Counted from the first letter of the stretch, positions 25,879 through 35,168 are shown. The stretch is DNA of 64,000 nucleotides from Candidatus Accumulibacter similis (GCA_013347225.1 CP054595.1:4975010-5039009), one strand, 5' to 3'. Made by a program: numbers and translations. Notes: generated from the letters alone by a model not told the origin.

Positions 25879-27942
25879 ACTTCGCACCCGCTGCAGCGTC
25901 AGCACGAGACTCACGCCATCCTCGACGTTGCTGGCGGTGATCGTGCCGCCCATCTTCGCCATGTACGTCTTGGCAACGAAAAGACCCTGGCCGCGGTTGC
26001 CATTGGCGCCCGAGTCGAGCTGGTCGGACACGCCGTACTCGAAGATCCGCTCCAGAAGTTCGTCGGCAATGGGTTCGCCGACGTTGTGGATGCATACCGT
26101 GGCGGCGGTGTCACTGGTCTCCAGCGTCATGGTGATCGGCGTGCCGGGCCGCCGGCAGCGCTCGGCGTTCTTCAGCACGTGCGTGAAGACATCCTCGAGC
26201 GCGTACTCGTCGGCACGCACCAGGACCGGACGATCGCCCGGGTCGCAACTCAGATTGGTGACGCCGGCGTTGTCGGCAACATGACGGAGAAACTCGGCGA
26301 GATCGATGGCCTGTACCTCGACCGCCGAGGACTGGAAGGCCTCGCTCGGGCTGGCGCTGCCGTAGAGGATCCGCACCGCCTGCTGCATCCGGCTGATGTA
26401 GCGGTGACTCGGGTCGTCGGCGTCGCCATGTAGTACCAATAGAGACTGCAGCGGCGACATGATCTCGTGACCGACGGCGTGCCACTGGTCCTTCTCCTGC
26501 TCGGCGCGGATGCGCTCGCGCTCGGCGTCTTCCTTCACCCGCCGCAGGAGATCGTTCAGGCAGTTGGCGAGGATCCCGAGTTCATCGCGACCGCGCAGGT
26601 CGGCCAGGTCGAAGCGCTCGAGGCCACCGGTCGTCTGGACGCTGCGCGACAGTTCGCTCGCGCGCCGGGTCAGGCGGGCAATGCGGCGGATGATGCCCGC
26701 TTCGATGACCCCCCAGGCGACCACGATCGCCAGCAACATGGCGCCGACGAACCACGAGACGCGGGTGGCGACCGCGCTGAGCGTCTTGTTGACACTGCGA
26801 GCATCGCCGCGGAGCACGACCTGGTAGCTGCCCAACGGTGTCGCGACCGCGTCGACGAGTTCGACCGGCGCATCGTAGGTCTCCACCGGCAGCTTACGGA
26901 TCAGGCGCGTGAGCAGTGGCGACGACGGCTCCAGCGCCTCGTCCTGGCCGCGGAGATGGGCGACTTCAACGTCCTTGCCAGCGACGGTCTTGCGGATGCT
27001 CAGCGTCTCGCCGGGCAGCAGCAGGCTGGTCAGGTCGTTGAGCGAGAACGGCGGGACTGCTCCGTCTTCGTTGCTGTCGAACAGTGCCGGCGCATCGCCG
27101 GGCGGCAGGACCTCGATGCGCACCTGGAACTGGTCGAGATCGGGGGGCGGCCAGGGCGGACGCTTGCCCTGCAAGAGCGCCTGGCTGAGAACTTCGATCG
27201 GCAGCCGCAGCGAGAAGAACGATTTCTTCTGGCAGCCGTCGGTGTCGTCGGCGGAGTCGAGACACACGCCACTCTGCCAGACCCAGCCGCGGAATTCCTT
27301 GACCGGCTTCTGTCCGGTGTAATCCCGATCGTCGAGTTCGACGTATCCGGTGAAGCGCCCACGCGTTCCTTCGCCCCGCGGCCGGCTGTTGCCGCCCAGC
27401 GGTTCAAACGGAGCCACCCAGCGATAGGTCTCGCCGCGCAGGCTGACGGTGACGCGCAGACGATGCGCGCCATCGAGGAACTCGTCGCCGATACGGTGCG
27501 GCACCAGCGGCTCGCTGGCGAAGGTGCCGGCGGCGTAGATGAAGCCGCCCGCCCAGGGATTGTTCCCGATCGCCACACAGAGGCTGCCGTAGTTGCGGTA
27601 CTGCACCAGGCAGCCAGCCATTTCGACCGCGTGGCGGACCTTGTTCTGGTCGTCGAAGTCGATGCTGGAGAACGGCAGGACGACCGGGCGCAAGGGCGTC
27701 GCCTGCTCGGCGCTTCGCGGGGGATTGAGCAGCGCGAGTTGCCCGGCCGGGTGGCGAAGGCGGGCGGCGATCTGTTCCTTGGTCTTGGCGAAGCTCGCCT
27801 GGTAGGTGTCGTAGCTGCGCTGCTTCTCCTCCTGCAGGACGGTGACCGCCATCGTCACGACGGCCAGCGCGAGCAACAGAAACGCGCTGCGAAAGAGGAT
27901 GCGCAGCCGGAAGGACGCCAGCCAGGCCAGCCCTCTGCTCAT
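25879..27942 (-). CDS. Membrane sensor histidine kinase, 3' end interrupted by IS4
   Basis: The kinase has a first membrane segment (about 12-36), a long periplasmic sensor of some 350 residues, a second segment (about 393-415, VSWFVGAMLLAIVVAWGV), a HAMP linker, and a HisKA domain with phospho-acceptor in WHAVGHEIMSPLQSLL. The HATPase domain has HVLKNAERC, a D-x-G-like region and GQGLFVAKTYMAKMGG. The domain reaches its usual end at VSLVLTLQRV, where the IS begins, so probably only the last few residues were lost. Translation continues through antisense IS sequence to 24952 (996 residues in all). Its ATG overlaps the response-regulator stop (27939-27942). Confidence 0.85.
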
Positions 27943-28655
27943 CGGCGGACATCGTCCGGGGGCTCGTCCGACCAGCGGAAGCCGCGCATCGGGACGTTCT
28001 CGATGCGATCGAAGTCTTCATCGAACTCGCGGAAAGCCTCGCGGATGGCGCTGATGTGCTTGCGGATGTTGTCCCGGTTGCGACCGCTCTTCACGACCTC
28101 GAAGAACTCCTCGTAGGAGACGACCTGACCGCGCTTCTCGTAGAGCGTGGCCAGGATCCGCTGGGCGGTCAGCGGCAGATTGATCCGCTTGCCCCGCCAC
28201 AGCGGCGCGGCTTGGCGCAGCGGGTCGAGCGACAACTCATCGCCGGCGGCGGGACTCGTCTTGCCCTGATCCCGATCGTGCGCCGTGCGCAGGATCTCCA
28301 GGAAGGTGTCGACGAAATCGGACTCGGAGAAGGTCGTCTTCTGCAGATAGTCCCAGGCATCGAGCGCCTTCATGATGCTGCGGTAGATGGTGGCCGGCAT
28401 CGCCGAGACGACCAGCACCGGCGTCCCGCGCGCACCCTTGTTGATGGCGTTGATGATCGCCACGCCGGCGTGCCGCTCGCGGCCCAGCTCGATGTCGAGC
28501 ACCACCAGATCGTAGTTCTCGCGGGCGATGGCGGTTTCGGCTTCGTCGCGGGTGAACCACTGATCGACCCGGATCCCGGGTCTGGCCGAGAGAATCCACT
28601 CAGCAAGCTGGTTGCTGGTGGGCCGGTCGTCTTCGATGACAGCGACTTTGAGCAT
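27939..28655 (-). CDS. OmpR-type response regulator with winged helix
   Basis: A 238-residue regulator. The receiver domain (about 1-125) has acidic residues in VIEDD, phospho-acceptor aspartate in YDLVVLDIELG, and the conserved Ser of VLVVSAMP, but glutamine-lysine in DYLQKTT in place of a plain K motif. The C-terminal domain (about 150-230) resembles a winged helix (LTAQRILATLYEKRGQVVSY, then NIRKHISAIREAF and MRGFRW). It is first in an operon with the kinase by ATGA overlap, and a perfect inverted repeat upstream may be its own operator. Confidence 0.87.
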   Translation of the reverse strand: MLKVAVIEDDRPTSNQLAEWILSARPGIRVDQWFTRDEAETAIARENYDLVVLDIELGRERHAGVAIINAINKGARGTPVLVVSAMPATIYRSIMKALDAWDYLQKTTFSESDFVDTFLEILRTAHDRDQGKTSPAAGDELSLDPLRQAAPLWRGKRINLPLTAQRILATLYEKRGQVVSYEEFFEVVKSGRNRDNIRKHISAIREAFREFDEDFDRIENVPMRGFRWSDEPPDDVRR

Positions 28656-28702
28656 CGGGCGCGCTCCCTGACGGTTTGCTCAAGTATCCCCGATTTCTCC
28701 CG

Positions 28703-28735
28703 GAACAAACATTCCCGCCGCGTGAGTGTTTGTTC
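28703..28735. promoter_or_regulatory. Inverted repeat between divergent genes, candidate operator
   Basis: GAACAAACA (28703-28711) and TGTTTGTTC (28727-28735) form a perfect 9-bp inverted repeat, 48 bases upstream of the response-regulator start. CGGAAGAAAC follows twice (28741-28750 and around 28760). Confidence 0.45.
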
Positions 28736-28934
28736 ACACGACGGAAGAAACGCTCACGCGCCGGAAGAAACACCGCCGGCGTGTGATCAAAGACACCCCA
28801 CGGCGGCATTGAATCTTCCGCGGCATCTCCGGCACGATGGGCTTCATGGGAAAGGGGTGCACCGGTCGGCTCTCCGGCTCTCGGCGACGGGAGCGGAGAT
28901 CCGCAACGGGCCGAACACGCTCGGGGAGGGAACC

Positions 28935-29504
28935 ATGGCGTCAGATCGGATTTGGAGCAGCGGCGACAGGGCGCGCGCTGAGGTGGAGATGCAGGCGTGG
29001 ATCATGAGCATCCGGCCGCAGATCGAGGGTCACGTGGAGTTGCTCTTCGAAGAAGCCAGTTACCTCGAGAAGCGCTACTTGGAAGCTCTGGAAGGTGCCG
29101 AGGGAAGCGGCGAGCCCGCTCTCGGGTTACGGGTTCGCCGGTGCGGCGATGCCATTGTCCGCCATTGGTATGGTATCGGCGGCCAGGGGGCAAACGGCGA
29201 CGAGCGGCCACCACGGCAAGGATACAGCGATGGCGCCGACGCCAACGAGCTTGAACGGTCATGCCCCGTAGAAAACTTGCTTCAGCGCACGCCGGGATGC
29301 GACGATGCGCTGGGGAGTGAGATCGAGGACGAGGTGATCCAGTATCGTCACTGGGCACAGTGTATCGCTGAGATGCTCGTGAACCTGGAGCGTTTGCATC
29401 GCCTTGTGCAGATCGGGATCCGGACGAGCGGTAAAGCGAAGCGTGCCTCCCGTCTCGGCGATTGCGAGGGAGTCCACGTCGCATCCGCCGCAGCGATCAA
29501 TTAA
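28935..29504 (+). CDS. Hypothetical protein divergent from the two-component system
   Basis: A 189-residue acidic, mostly helical protein with a GGGGAGGGAACC ribosome binding site before the ATG. Helical segments (MQAWIMSIRPQIEGHVELLF; AQCIAEMLVNLERLHRLVQI) flank a glycine-rich middle. No family or transmembrane segment recognised. It is divergent from the response regulator and shares the intergenic region with the candidate operator, so it is a possible target of that regulator. Confidence 0.55.
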   Translation: MASDRIWSSGDRARAEVEMQAWIMSIRPQIEGHVELLFEEASYLEKRYLEALEGAEGSGEPALGLRVRRCGDAIVRHWYGIGGQGANGDERPPRQGYSDGADANELERSCPVENLLQRTPGCDDALGSEIEDEVIQYRHWAQCIAEMLVNLERLHRLVQIGIRTSGKAKRASRLGDCEGVHVASAAAIN

Positions 29505-29645
29505 CTGGGAACGGCAGCAGCCACGTCGTGACGTCCAGGTTCGCTTCCGACCCGATGCGGACGTCGAGGTCTTGGAAAACGGCCATTCGATTTCAGTCCT
29601 GTTGGCCATTTTCTTGCGCTTGCGATGGGCGCTGCGATCAGCCGG

Positions 29646-30665
29646 TCAGCGAGGGCAAATCTCGCGTTCAACACTTTGACGTCTCTCCTGCTGACAGGTA
29701 ATCTTGCCATCGTAGCGGCAGCGCCAGCCCTGATCGGCTGATCGGCAATCCCAGCCCTGAGCCGGGATGTCCGGCCTGGCACCAGGCACAGGCCGATAGA
29801 GCTCGCTCAACGGCGCGGCCGAGCAGGCATCTTCCGCGTCGCGCTGAACATCAGCTTCCATGGCTTGCCTGGCGGCTGCTTCCGAAGGTGCGGCCTTGAT
29901 CGGCCCCAGCGGTACCACGAGCGGGGCAGTGCCCAGGTAGGGCGACCAGGATACTTCGACGTCCTTCTTGCACCCAGCCAATCGCGCCTGCGCTTCGACG
30001 ACGAAGGCTCCAGTTGGGTACTTCGCGAGATAGACCCTAAGCGCATCTCCTGCGCTCGCGGACTTGGCCTGATCCCAGGTTTCCATCTCGGAGGAGCTGG
30101 GCCCTAGGCCGATCAAGCGGCAAAGCGTCGCCAGGCTGTCAGGCTTGCAGAGAGAACCGTGCAAACCCGTCAAGTCGGCCAACAGGCCGATCGCCGCCAG
30201 GCCGGCCGCAACAACCCCTCCGGTCCATGCCCGCCGACGACGACGCACAGCGGCCGCCGGCGGGGCCTTTCCCTCCAGCATCGCTTCGGTGGCGCGCAAG
30301 ACCACCTGCCACTGCGGCGACTGCAATCGGCCATCCCAGTCCACCAGATCCAGCGCCTGGACTTCGCCGAAGCCGAAGGGTGGCGCCACGCGATCGAGCA
30401 GCAGCGGCAGCAGCACGCCGCGGTGCTTGGCGCGTTCGGCCTCTTCCCGCACGTAGGTGCCCGCCGGGCCGACGGAGTCCGATGTCCAGCACACGAGCAC
30501 GCAGCGGGCGGCTTCCAACTCGGCCGCGATGGTTTCTCGCCAGCGGGCACCACCCCCCACGTCGGCGTCCCACCATACGCTGTGCCCGGCATCCCGCAGG
30601 GCGGCCACGATACCCTCGACACGACCCCGGTCCTCCCGCTTGTAGCTGACGAAGCAGTCGGCCAT
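29646..30665 (-). CDS. TIR-domain protein with membrane segment and C-terminal domain
   Basis: This 339-residue protein has an N-terminal TIR domain (about 1-135): DCFVSYKREDRGRVEGIV, VWWDADVGGGARWRETI, VLVCWTSDSV and the E-rich YVREEAERAKHRGVLLPLLLD carrying the putative catalytic glutamate. A hydrophobic segment follows at about 149-168 (WTGGVVAAGLAAIGLLADL), so the TIR domain should be cytoplasmic and the remainder exposed. The cysteine-containing C-terminal region, ending WRCRYDGKITC, is unfamiliar. It starts 6 bases after the TPR gene stop and is almost certainly cotranscribed with it. Confidence 0.85.
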   Translation of the reverse strand: MADCFVSYKREDRGRVEGIVAALRDAGHSVWWDADVGGGARWRETIAAELEAARCVLVCWTSDSVGPAGTYVREEAERAKHRGVLLPLLLDRVAPPFGFGEVQALDLVDWDGRLQSPQWQVVLRATEAMLEGKAPPAAAVRRRRRAWTGGVVAAGLAAIGLLADLTGLHGSLCKPDSLATLCRLIGLGPSSSEMETWDQAKSASAGDALRVYLAKYPTGAFVVEAQARLAGCKKDVEVSWSPYLGTAPLVVPLGPIKAAPSEAAARQAMEADVQRDAEDACSAAPLSELYRPVPGARPDIPAQGWDCRSADQGWRCRYDGKITCQQERRQSVEREICPR

Positions 30666-30671
30666 CGCCGA

Positions 30672-33362
30672 TCAGCGCTGGGCGGCAGCCCGGCGCTCGG
30701 CTTCAGCGACGAAGCCCGCATCACGCGGTGGCAGCAATCCTCGGTCGGCCAGACGACGCCAGAACGCCGCAACGTCAGCCCATCGCACCGATGCGCCTAC
30801 TATGCCTGCGAGTCGCCACATGGAGACAGCTACATCGCGCTGCGCCTCCGCCGAGCTCGGGTTCGCCGCGGCCAGGCGCTGACGCATCTGCAGGCTTTCC
30901 TCGAAGCTCTGCCGCGCGCCCTTCAAGTCGCCGGCGGCCACCTGCACGTCGCCCAGCCTTTCCAGGCTCACCGACACATCGCGCTGCGCCTCCGCCGAGC
31001 TCGGGTTCGCCGCGGCCAGGCGCTTGAGCACTTGATGGCTTTCCTCGAAGCTCTGCCGCGCGCCCTTCAAGTCGCCGGCGGCCACCTGCACGTCGCCCAG
31101 CCTTTCCAGGCTCACCGACACATCGCGCTGCGCCGCCGCCGAGCTCGGGTTCGCCGCGGCCAGGCGCTGACTCATCTGCAGGCTTTCCTCGAAGCTCTGC
31201 CGCGCGCCCTTCAAGTCGCCGGCGGCCACCTGCACGTCGCCCAGCTTGTTCAAACTCACCGACACATCGCGCTGCGCCTCCGCCGAGCTCGGGTTCGCCG
31301 CGGCCAGCCGCTTGAGCACTTGATGGCTTTCCTCGAAGCTCTGCCGCGCGCCCTTCAAGTCGCCGGCGGCCACCTGCACGTCGCCCAGCCTTTCCAGGCT
31401 CACCGACACATCGCGCTGCGCCGCCGCCGAGCTCGGGTTCGCCGCGGCCAGGCGCTGACTCATCTGCAGGCTTTCCTCGAAGCTCTGCCGCGCGCCCTTC
31501 AAGTCGCCGGCGGCCACCTGCACGTCGCCCAGCTTGTTCAAACTCACCGACACATCGCGCTGCGCCTCCGCCGAGCTCGGGTTCGCCGCGGCCAGGCGCT
31601 GACGCATCTGCAGGCTTTCCTCGAAGCTCTGCCGCGCGCCCTTCAAGTCGCCGGCGGCCACCTGCACGTCGCCCAGCTTGTTCAAACTCACCGACACATC
31701 GCGCTGCGCCTCCGCCGAGCTCGGGTTCGCCGCGGCCAGGCGCTGACTCATCTGCAGGCTTTCCTCGAAGCTCTGCCGCGCGCCCTTCAAGTCGCCGGCG
31801 GCCACCTGCACGTCGCCCAGCTTGTTCAAACTCACCGACACATCGCGCTGCGCCTCCGCCGAGCTCGGGTTCGCCGCGGCCAGGCGCTTGAGCACTTGAT
31901 GGCTTTCCTCGAAGCTCTGCCGCGCGCCCTTCAAGTCGCCGGCGGCCACCTGCACGTCGCCCAGTTCGTTCAAACTCACCGACACATCGCGCTGCGCCTC
32001 CGCCGAGCTCGGGTTCGCCGCGGCCAGGCGCTGACGCATCTGCAGGCTTTCCTCGAAGCTCTGCCGCGCGCCCTTCAAGTCGCCGGCGGCCACCTGCACG
32101 TCGCCCAGCTTGTTCAAACTCACCGACACATCGCGCTGCGCCGCCGCCGAGCTCGGGTTCGCCGCGGCCAGGCGCTGACGCATCTGCAGGCTTTCCTCGA
32201 AGCTCTGCCGCGCGCCCTTCAAGTCGCCGGCGGCCACCTGCACGTCGCCCAGCCTTTCCAGGCTCACCGACACATCGCGCTGCGCCGCCGCCGAGCTCGG
32301 GTTCGCCGCGGCCAGGCGCTGACTCATCTGCAGGCTTTCCTCGAAGCTCTGCCGCGCGCCCTTCAAGTCGCCGGCGGCCACCTGCACGTCGCCCAGCTTG
32401 TTCAAACTCACCGACACATCGCGCTGCGCCTCCGCCGAGCTCGGGTTCGCCGCGGCCAGCCGCTTGAGCACTTGATGGCTTTCCTCGAAGCTCTGCCGCG
32501 CGCCCTTCAAGTCGCCGGCGGCCACCTGCACGTCGCCCAGTTCGTTCGAGGCGACAGACCGATCACGGTCGTTGGCAGCATGCTTCGCGGCCGAGCCGGC
32601 TGCGGCTTGCGCACCCGGCAGATCGCCGGCCTCGAAGGCCGCGCGCTTGAGTTCGACCCAACTCCAGAAGTCATCGGGGTCGAGTTCCACCGCTTCCGCC
32701 CAGAGGGCTCTGACCGCCCGGGTGTCCTTCTCGCCCCGGTCTTTCATCTGCATCGCCAGCGCCGCGCGCTCGCGTGTTTCCTTGGCCGACTCCAGATCCG
32801 CCACCCGTTGCGCGGCCTTGCGCCGCGCTTCACGCGAGACGCGATCGATCTCCTCGAGTGCGTCGAACGCCTGCGCGCGCTCGCCATCGGCAAAGCGTTG
32901 CAAAGCGGTCAGGCGCTGCGGGTTGGGCGTGGCCACGGCGCCTGTAATCAGGCGCCGGTACTCGGCCATCTCGACTTGGTAGCTGCGATCACGAAGCTCG
33001 ATCTCGCGCGCCAAGCGGAGTCGTTCCTGCGTGTTGGCCGTCAGACGTTCCGTGGTGTCGGCCAAGTCCTTGCGCATGCGATCCAGCGCCGCCTGGTCCC
33101 CTCGCGCGGCCTGCAACTGGGCGAACGCGTCGGCCGAGCGTCGCTGCGCATCCCGCAGGGCCTTGTCCTTGAGCGCCAACTCCTCGAACAGGGCCTGCTG
33201 GCGCTCGTCGGCTCGTTTCTGCTGCGCGGCCAGGGCCTGTGCTCGGTCAGCGACCAACCGGTCGGCCAACAGGCGGCGGTCGATGTCCAGATCGGTCTGC
33301 GCAAAGGCCGCTACCCCGGCGACCAGCCAAACGGTGGCCAGCCATACGCGTAGCAAGCTCAT
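30672..33362 (-). CDS. Exported TPR protein with twelve near-identical repeats
   Basis: An 896-residue protein starting with a signal peptide (MSLLRVWLATVWLVAGVAAFAQT), which is why I place the start at 33362 rather than at the upstream ATG 33608. Residues about 30-260 are coiled coil (ALAAQQKRADERQQALFEEL and onward). Twelve 48-residue tetratricopeptide-type units follow, each with LGDVQVAAGDLKGARQSFEE, then a variable LQMRQR, LQMSQR or HQVLKR block, then LAAANPSS. TPR arrays bind partner proteins; here the partner is presumably the cotranscribed TIR protein. It resembles bacterial TIR-TPR signalling pairs, but the ligand is unknown. Confidence 0.85.
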   Translation of the reverse strand: MSLLRVWLATVWLVAGVAAFAQTDLDIDRRLLADRLVADRAQALAAQQKRADERQQALFEELALKDKALRDAQRRSADAFAQLQAARGDQAALDRMRKDLADTTERLTANTQERLRLAREIELRDRSYQVEMAEYRRLITGAVATPNPQRLTALQRFADGERAQAFDALEEIDRVSREARRKAAQRVADLESAKETRERAALAMQMKDRGEKDTRAVRALWAEAVELDPDDFWSWVELKRAAFEAGDLPGAQAAAGSAAKHAANDRDRSVASNELGDVQVAAGDLKGARQSFEESHQVLKRLAAANPSSAEAQRDVSVSLNKLGDVQVAAGDLKGARQSFEESLQMSQRLAAANPSSAAAQRDVSVSLERLGDVQVAAGDLKGARQSFEESLQMRQRLAAANPSSAAAQRDVSVSLNKLGDVQVAAGDLKGARQSFEESLQMRQRLAAANPSSAEAQRDVSVSLNELGDVQVAAGDLKGARQSFEESHQVLKRLAAANPSSAEAQRDVSVSLNKLGDVQVAAGDLKGARQSFEESLQMSQRLAAANPSSAEAQRDVSVSLNKLGDVQVAAGDLKGARQSFEESLQMRQRLAAANPSSAEAQRDVSVSLNKLGDVQVAAGDLKGARQSFEESLQMSQRLAAANPSSAAAQRDVSVSLERLGDVQVAAGDLKGARQSFEESHQVLKRLAAANPSSAEAQRDVSVSLNKLGDVQVAAGDLKGARQSFEESLQMSQRLAAANPSSAAAQRDVSVSLERLGDVQVAAGDLKGARQSFEESHQVLKRLAAANPSSAEAQRDVSVSLERLGDVQVAAGDLKGARQSFEESLQMRQRLAAANPSSAEAQRDVAVSMWRLAGIVGASVRWADVAAFWRRLADRGLLPPRDAGFVAEAERRAAAQR
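30813..32540 (-). repeat. Twelve tandem 144-bp coding repeats
   Basis: Exact 144-bp periodicity, each unit encoding 48 residues, with nearly identical bases across units. Differences fall in three short cassettes (six codons after FEES, the AEA/AAA position, and the last three codons LNK/LER/LNE) that are shuffled between units, which points to recombination or conversion. Confidence 0.95.
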
Positions 33363-33740
33363 GCCAAGCGACGCGGGGGCCACCAACGGATATTCAAGGT
33401 CAAGGCCGATTCCACGATTGGCACCTGTGACGACTGAAACCCCCATACCGGTCCTCCTCTTCGATCCGGCCGGAACCCCGCGCTCCGGCGTCCATGCCTT
33501 GCCGCCACGGGCCTTCTTCACGGCAGAAGCGTATCGGGTGGACTGCGAGAATAGGACAGTTTGAACGGAGAAGCCAGAAGCAACCATGGCGCTGGCGATG
33601 GATGCCACTCCCGCGCGTGGTCTGCCCGGTTAGAATCGAGACGATCGCTTCAGATGCCCTCGCGTTGCCCGAAGATCGAGTGATGCGCAGTGGTCGACGC
33701 GATGTACGTGCCGACGCATTCCGGACATGGGAGGCCATTG
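33363..33740. other. Intergenic region between TPR operon and phage-like region
   Basis: No gene is supported in these 378 bases. It should hold divergent promoters for the TPR/TIR operon and for the gene at 33741, but I see no strong -35/-10 pair. It marks the approximate left limit of the phage-like genes. Confidence 0.4.
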
Positions 33741-34688
33741 ATGCGCATTTGCCGGAAGTTCATGCATTTTGAGCCCCTGGCGGGTGAAGTTTCCTACTGG
33801 CCCTTTCCCGAGCTGGCCAGCGTGGCATGGCGGGCCCGCCTGATCCTGACCGGACAGACCCGCGAGGAGATCCACGATCTCGCCAACCACGTCCACGACC
33901 TCGTCGCCGAGTACTTCGCCGAGGCCCGGCAAGATGAGGTGTCGCGCCTCGCTGCTGCGGGTTTGGATGAGTTTCTCGACATCGACGAGCACGGCAACAT
34001 CCTGGGACTACACTTCGACCGAACGGACGAACTCGATTTCCCGAAACCGGAGAACACCCGCGAGTTCGAAGCGCTCGAGGCGTCGATCGACCGCTGGCAG
34101 CAGATCTTCGGGGAAGGAGACCCCGTCCCGGATCTCGGTGCCTGTCTGGCCACGCTGGCCTTGTGCCACGTCAGCGACGCGATCCGTCGCCTGCAGTACG
34201 AGTACGACTTCGACCGCCTCGAGTACGTCCGCCGGCGTGCGAAGAGCCTCACGGCCCATGACTGCATCGTTGCCGGGCAGTCCGCCCTCGAGGCCCTGGA
34301 GGTCGTCTGCCGCTCGGAACAGCACATCCAAAGGCAGCAGCTGCAGGAGCGCTTCGCCGAACAGCTCGATGCGGTGAAGCGGCAGACCAGCGCCGAGGCC
34401 CAGAGTGCCCAGGACCGTAAATGGCGTGCGCTGCAGGAGGAAGAAGCGCGGAAGAAGTCCGAACACGCCCGACAGCTGGCCGCGCTGCGCCTTGCCAGCC
34501 GCAATGCGTCCCGCAAGGCGGTGCTGGCCGAGTGGAATCGAGACCCGCAACTGCAACAGATGAGCGACGCCAAAGCCGGACTCCGCCTGTCGCAATGGCT
34601 GGCCAGCCAGGATCTGGAGCGTTTCGAGCCGCGAACGATCGCGCAGTGGATTTCGTGTTGTAAAAAAACGACCCTTCAGCGCCGCTGA
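33741..34688 (+). CDS. Hypothetical protein at the left end of the phage-like region
   Basis: A 315-residue soluble protein; the start at 33741 is chosen because GGGAGG lies just before it. It is rich in E, R and Q and has a long predicted coiled coil at about 205-260 (HIQRQQLQERFAEQLDAVKR; ALQEEEARKKSEHARQL). The C-terminal stretch (QWLASQDLERFEPRTIAQWI) looks like a small DNA-interaction or HTH-type helix set. I recognise no family. It may be a prophage-associated DNA-binding protein. Confidence 0.6.
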   Translation: MRICRKFMHFEPLAGEVSYWPFPELASVAWRARLILTGQTREEIHDLANHVHDLVAEYFAEARQDEVSRLAAAGLDEFLDIDEHGNILGLHFDRTDELDFPKPENTREFEALEASIDRWQQIFGEGDPVPDLGACLATLALCHVSDAIRRLQYEYDFDRLEYVRRRAKSLTAHDCIVAGQSALEALEVVCRSEQHIQRQQLQERFAEQLDAVKRQTSAEAQSAQDRKWRALQEEEARKKSEHARQLAALRLASRNASRKAVLAEWNRDPQLQQMSDAKAGLRLSQWLASQDLERFEPRTIAQWISCCKKTTLQRR

Positions 34689-34724
34689 CCGTACAGAGTG
34701 CGGGCGCAGACCGTACGGAGTGCG
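34687..34724. promoter_or_regulatory. Direct repeat ahead of the HTH gene, candidate operator
   Basis: GACCGTACAGAGTGCG (34687-34702) and GACCGTACGGAGTGCG (34709-34724) are two copies of a 16-mer with one mismatch, spaced by two helical turns (22 bases), in the 108-base gap before the phage early operon. Confidence 0.45.
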
Positions 34725-34796
34725 CCGCACTCGTATTTCTTTTCTTTTTCGCGATCCCGATGATGACCCTGCCCCAACACCACAGGAGTCATCATC

Positions 34797-35168
34797 ATGG
34801 AAGCCCACCCACGAGCCCGGCGATGGCCTGAGCCACCGCGTCGTCCAGGGCCCGCACCGGCACAACCGCCGGCCGTCGCGTCGGCTCGCTCGGCGCCGAG
34901 AACCGAATCGTCCCAGGCCGCACTCGAAGCCGCGCCGCTGACGGCTGCCGAGCCGCACTACCTCAACGAGGGTCAACTCGCCCGTCGCTGGGGCCTCTCG
35001 CCGAAGACGCTTCAACGCTGGCGTGGCGAAGGCGTCGGACCCGTCTTCGTCAAGTTCTCGCGCCGCGTCGCCTATCCGCTTGAAGGCTCCGGCGGCATTC
35101 TGGACCTCGAGCAGCGCAGCCGGTACCGGAGTACCAACGAGCGCGTGACGGAAGGAGACCGGCAATGA
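34797..35168 (+). CDS. Helix-turn-helix DNA-binding protein
   Basis: A 123-residue protein with a proline- and alanine-rich N-terminus (about 1-55) and a MerR/excisionase-like winged HTH at about 56-105: LNEGQLARRWGLSPKTLQRW followed by a basic wing (FVKFSRRVAYPL). Proteins of this type act as excisionases or early regulators. It follows an AGGAG site, overlaps the next gene by 4 bases, and heads the early operon. Confidence 0.8.
   Translation: MEAHPRARRWPEPPRRPGPAPAQPPAVASARSAPRTESSQAALEAAPLTAAEPHYLNEGQLARRWGLSPKTLQRWRGEGVGPVFVKFSRRVAYPLEGSGGILDLEQRSRYRSTNERVTEGDRQ

Noticed and set aside
24489..25888. Target-site duplication for the second IS4 copy
   Set aside because: The flanks GGTCCGCAGT and ACTTCGCACC match poorly as direct repeats (5 of 10); they resemble each other only as inverted sequences.
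30813..32540. Regular 144-bp periodicity taken as a CRISPR-like array
   Set aside because: There are no short repeats with unique spacers; the whole unit is repeated and coding.
30159..33353. A 1064-codon plus-strand open frame with repetitive RALQVAGGHLHVAQ units
   Set aside because: It is the reverse strand of the TPR repeats. The minus strand gives a signal peptide and proper TPR motifs, so the plus frame is not a gene.
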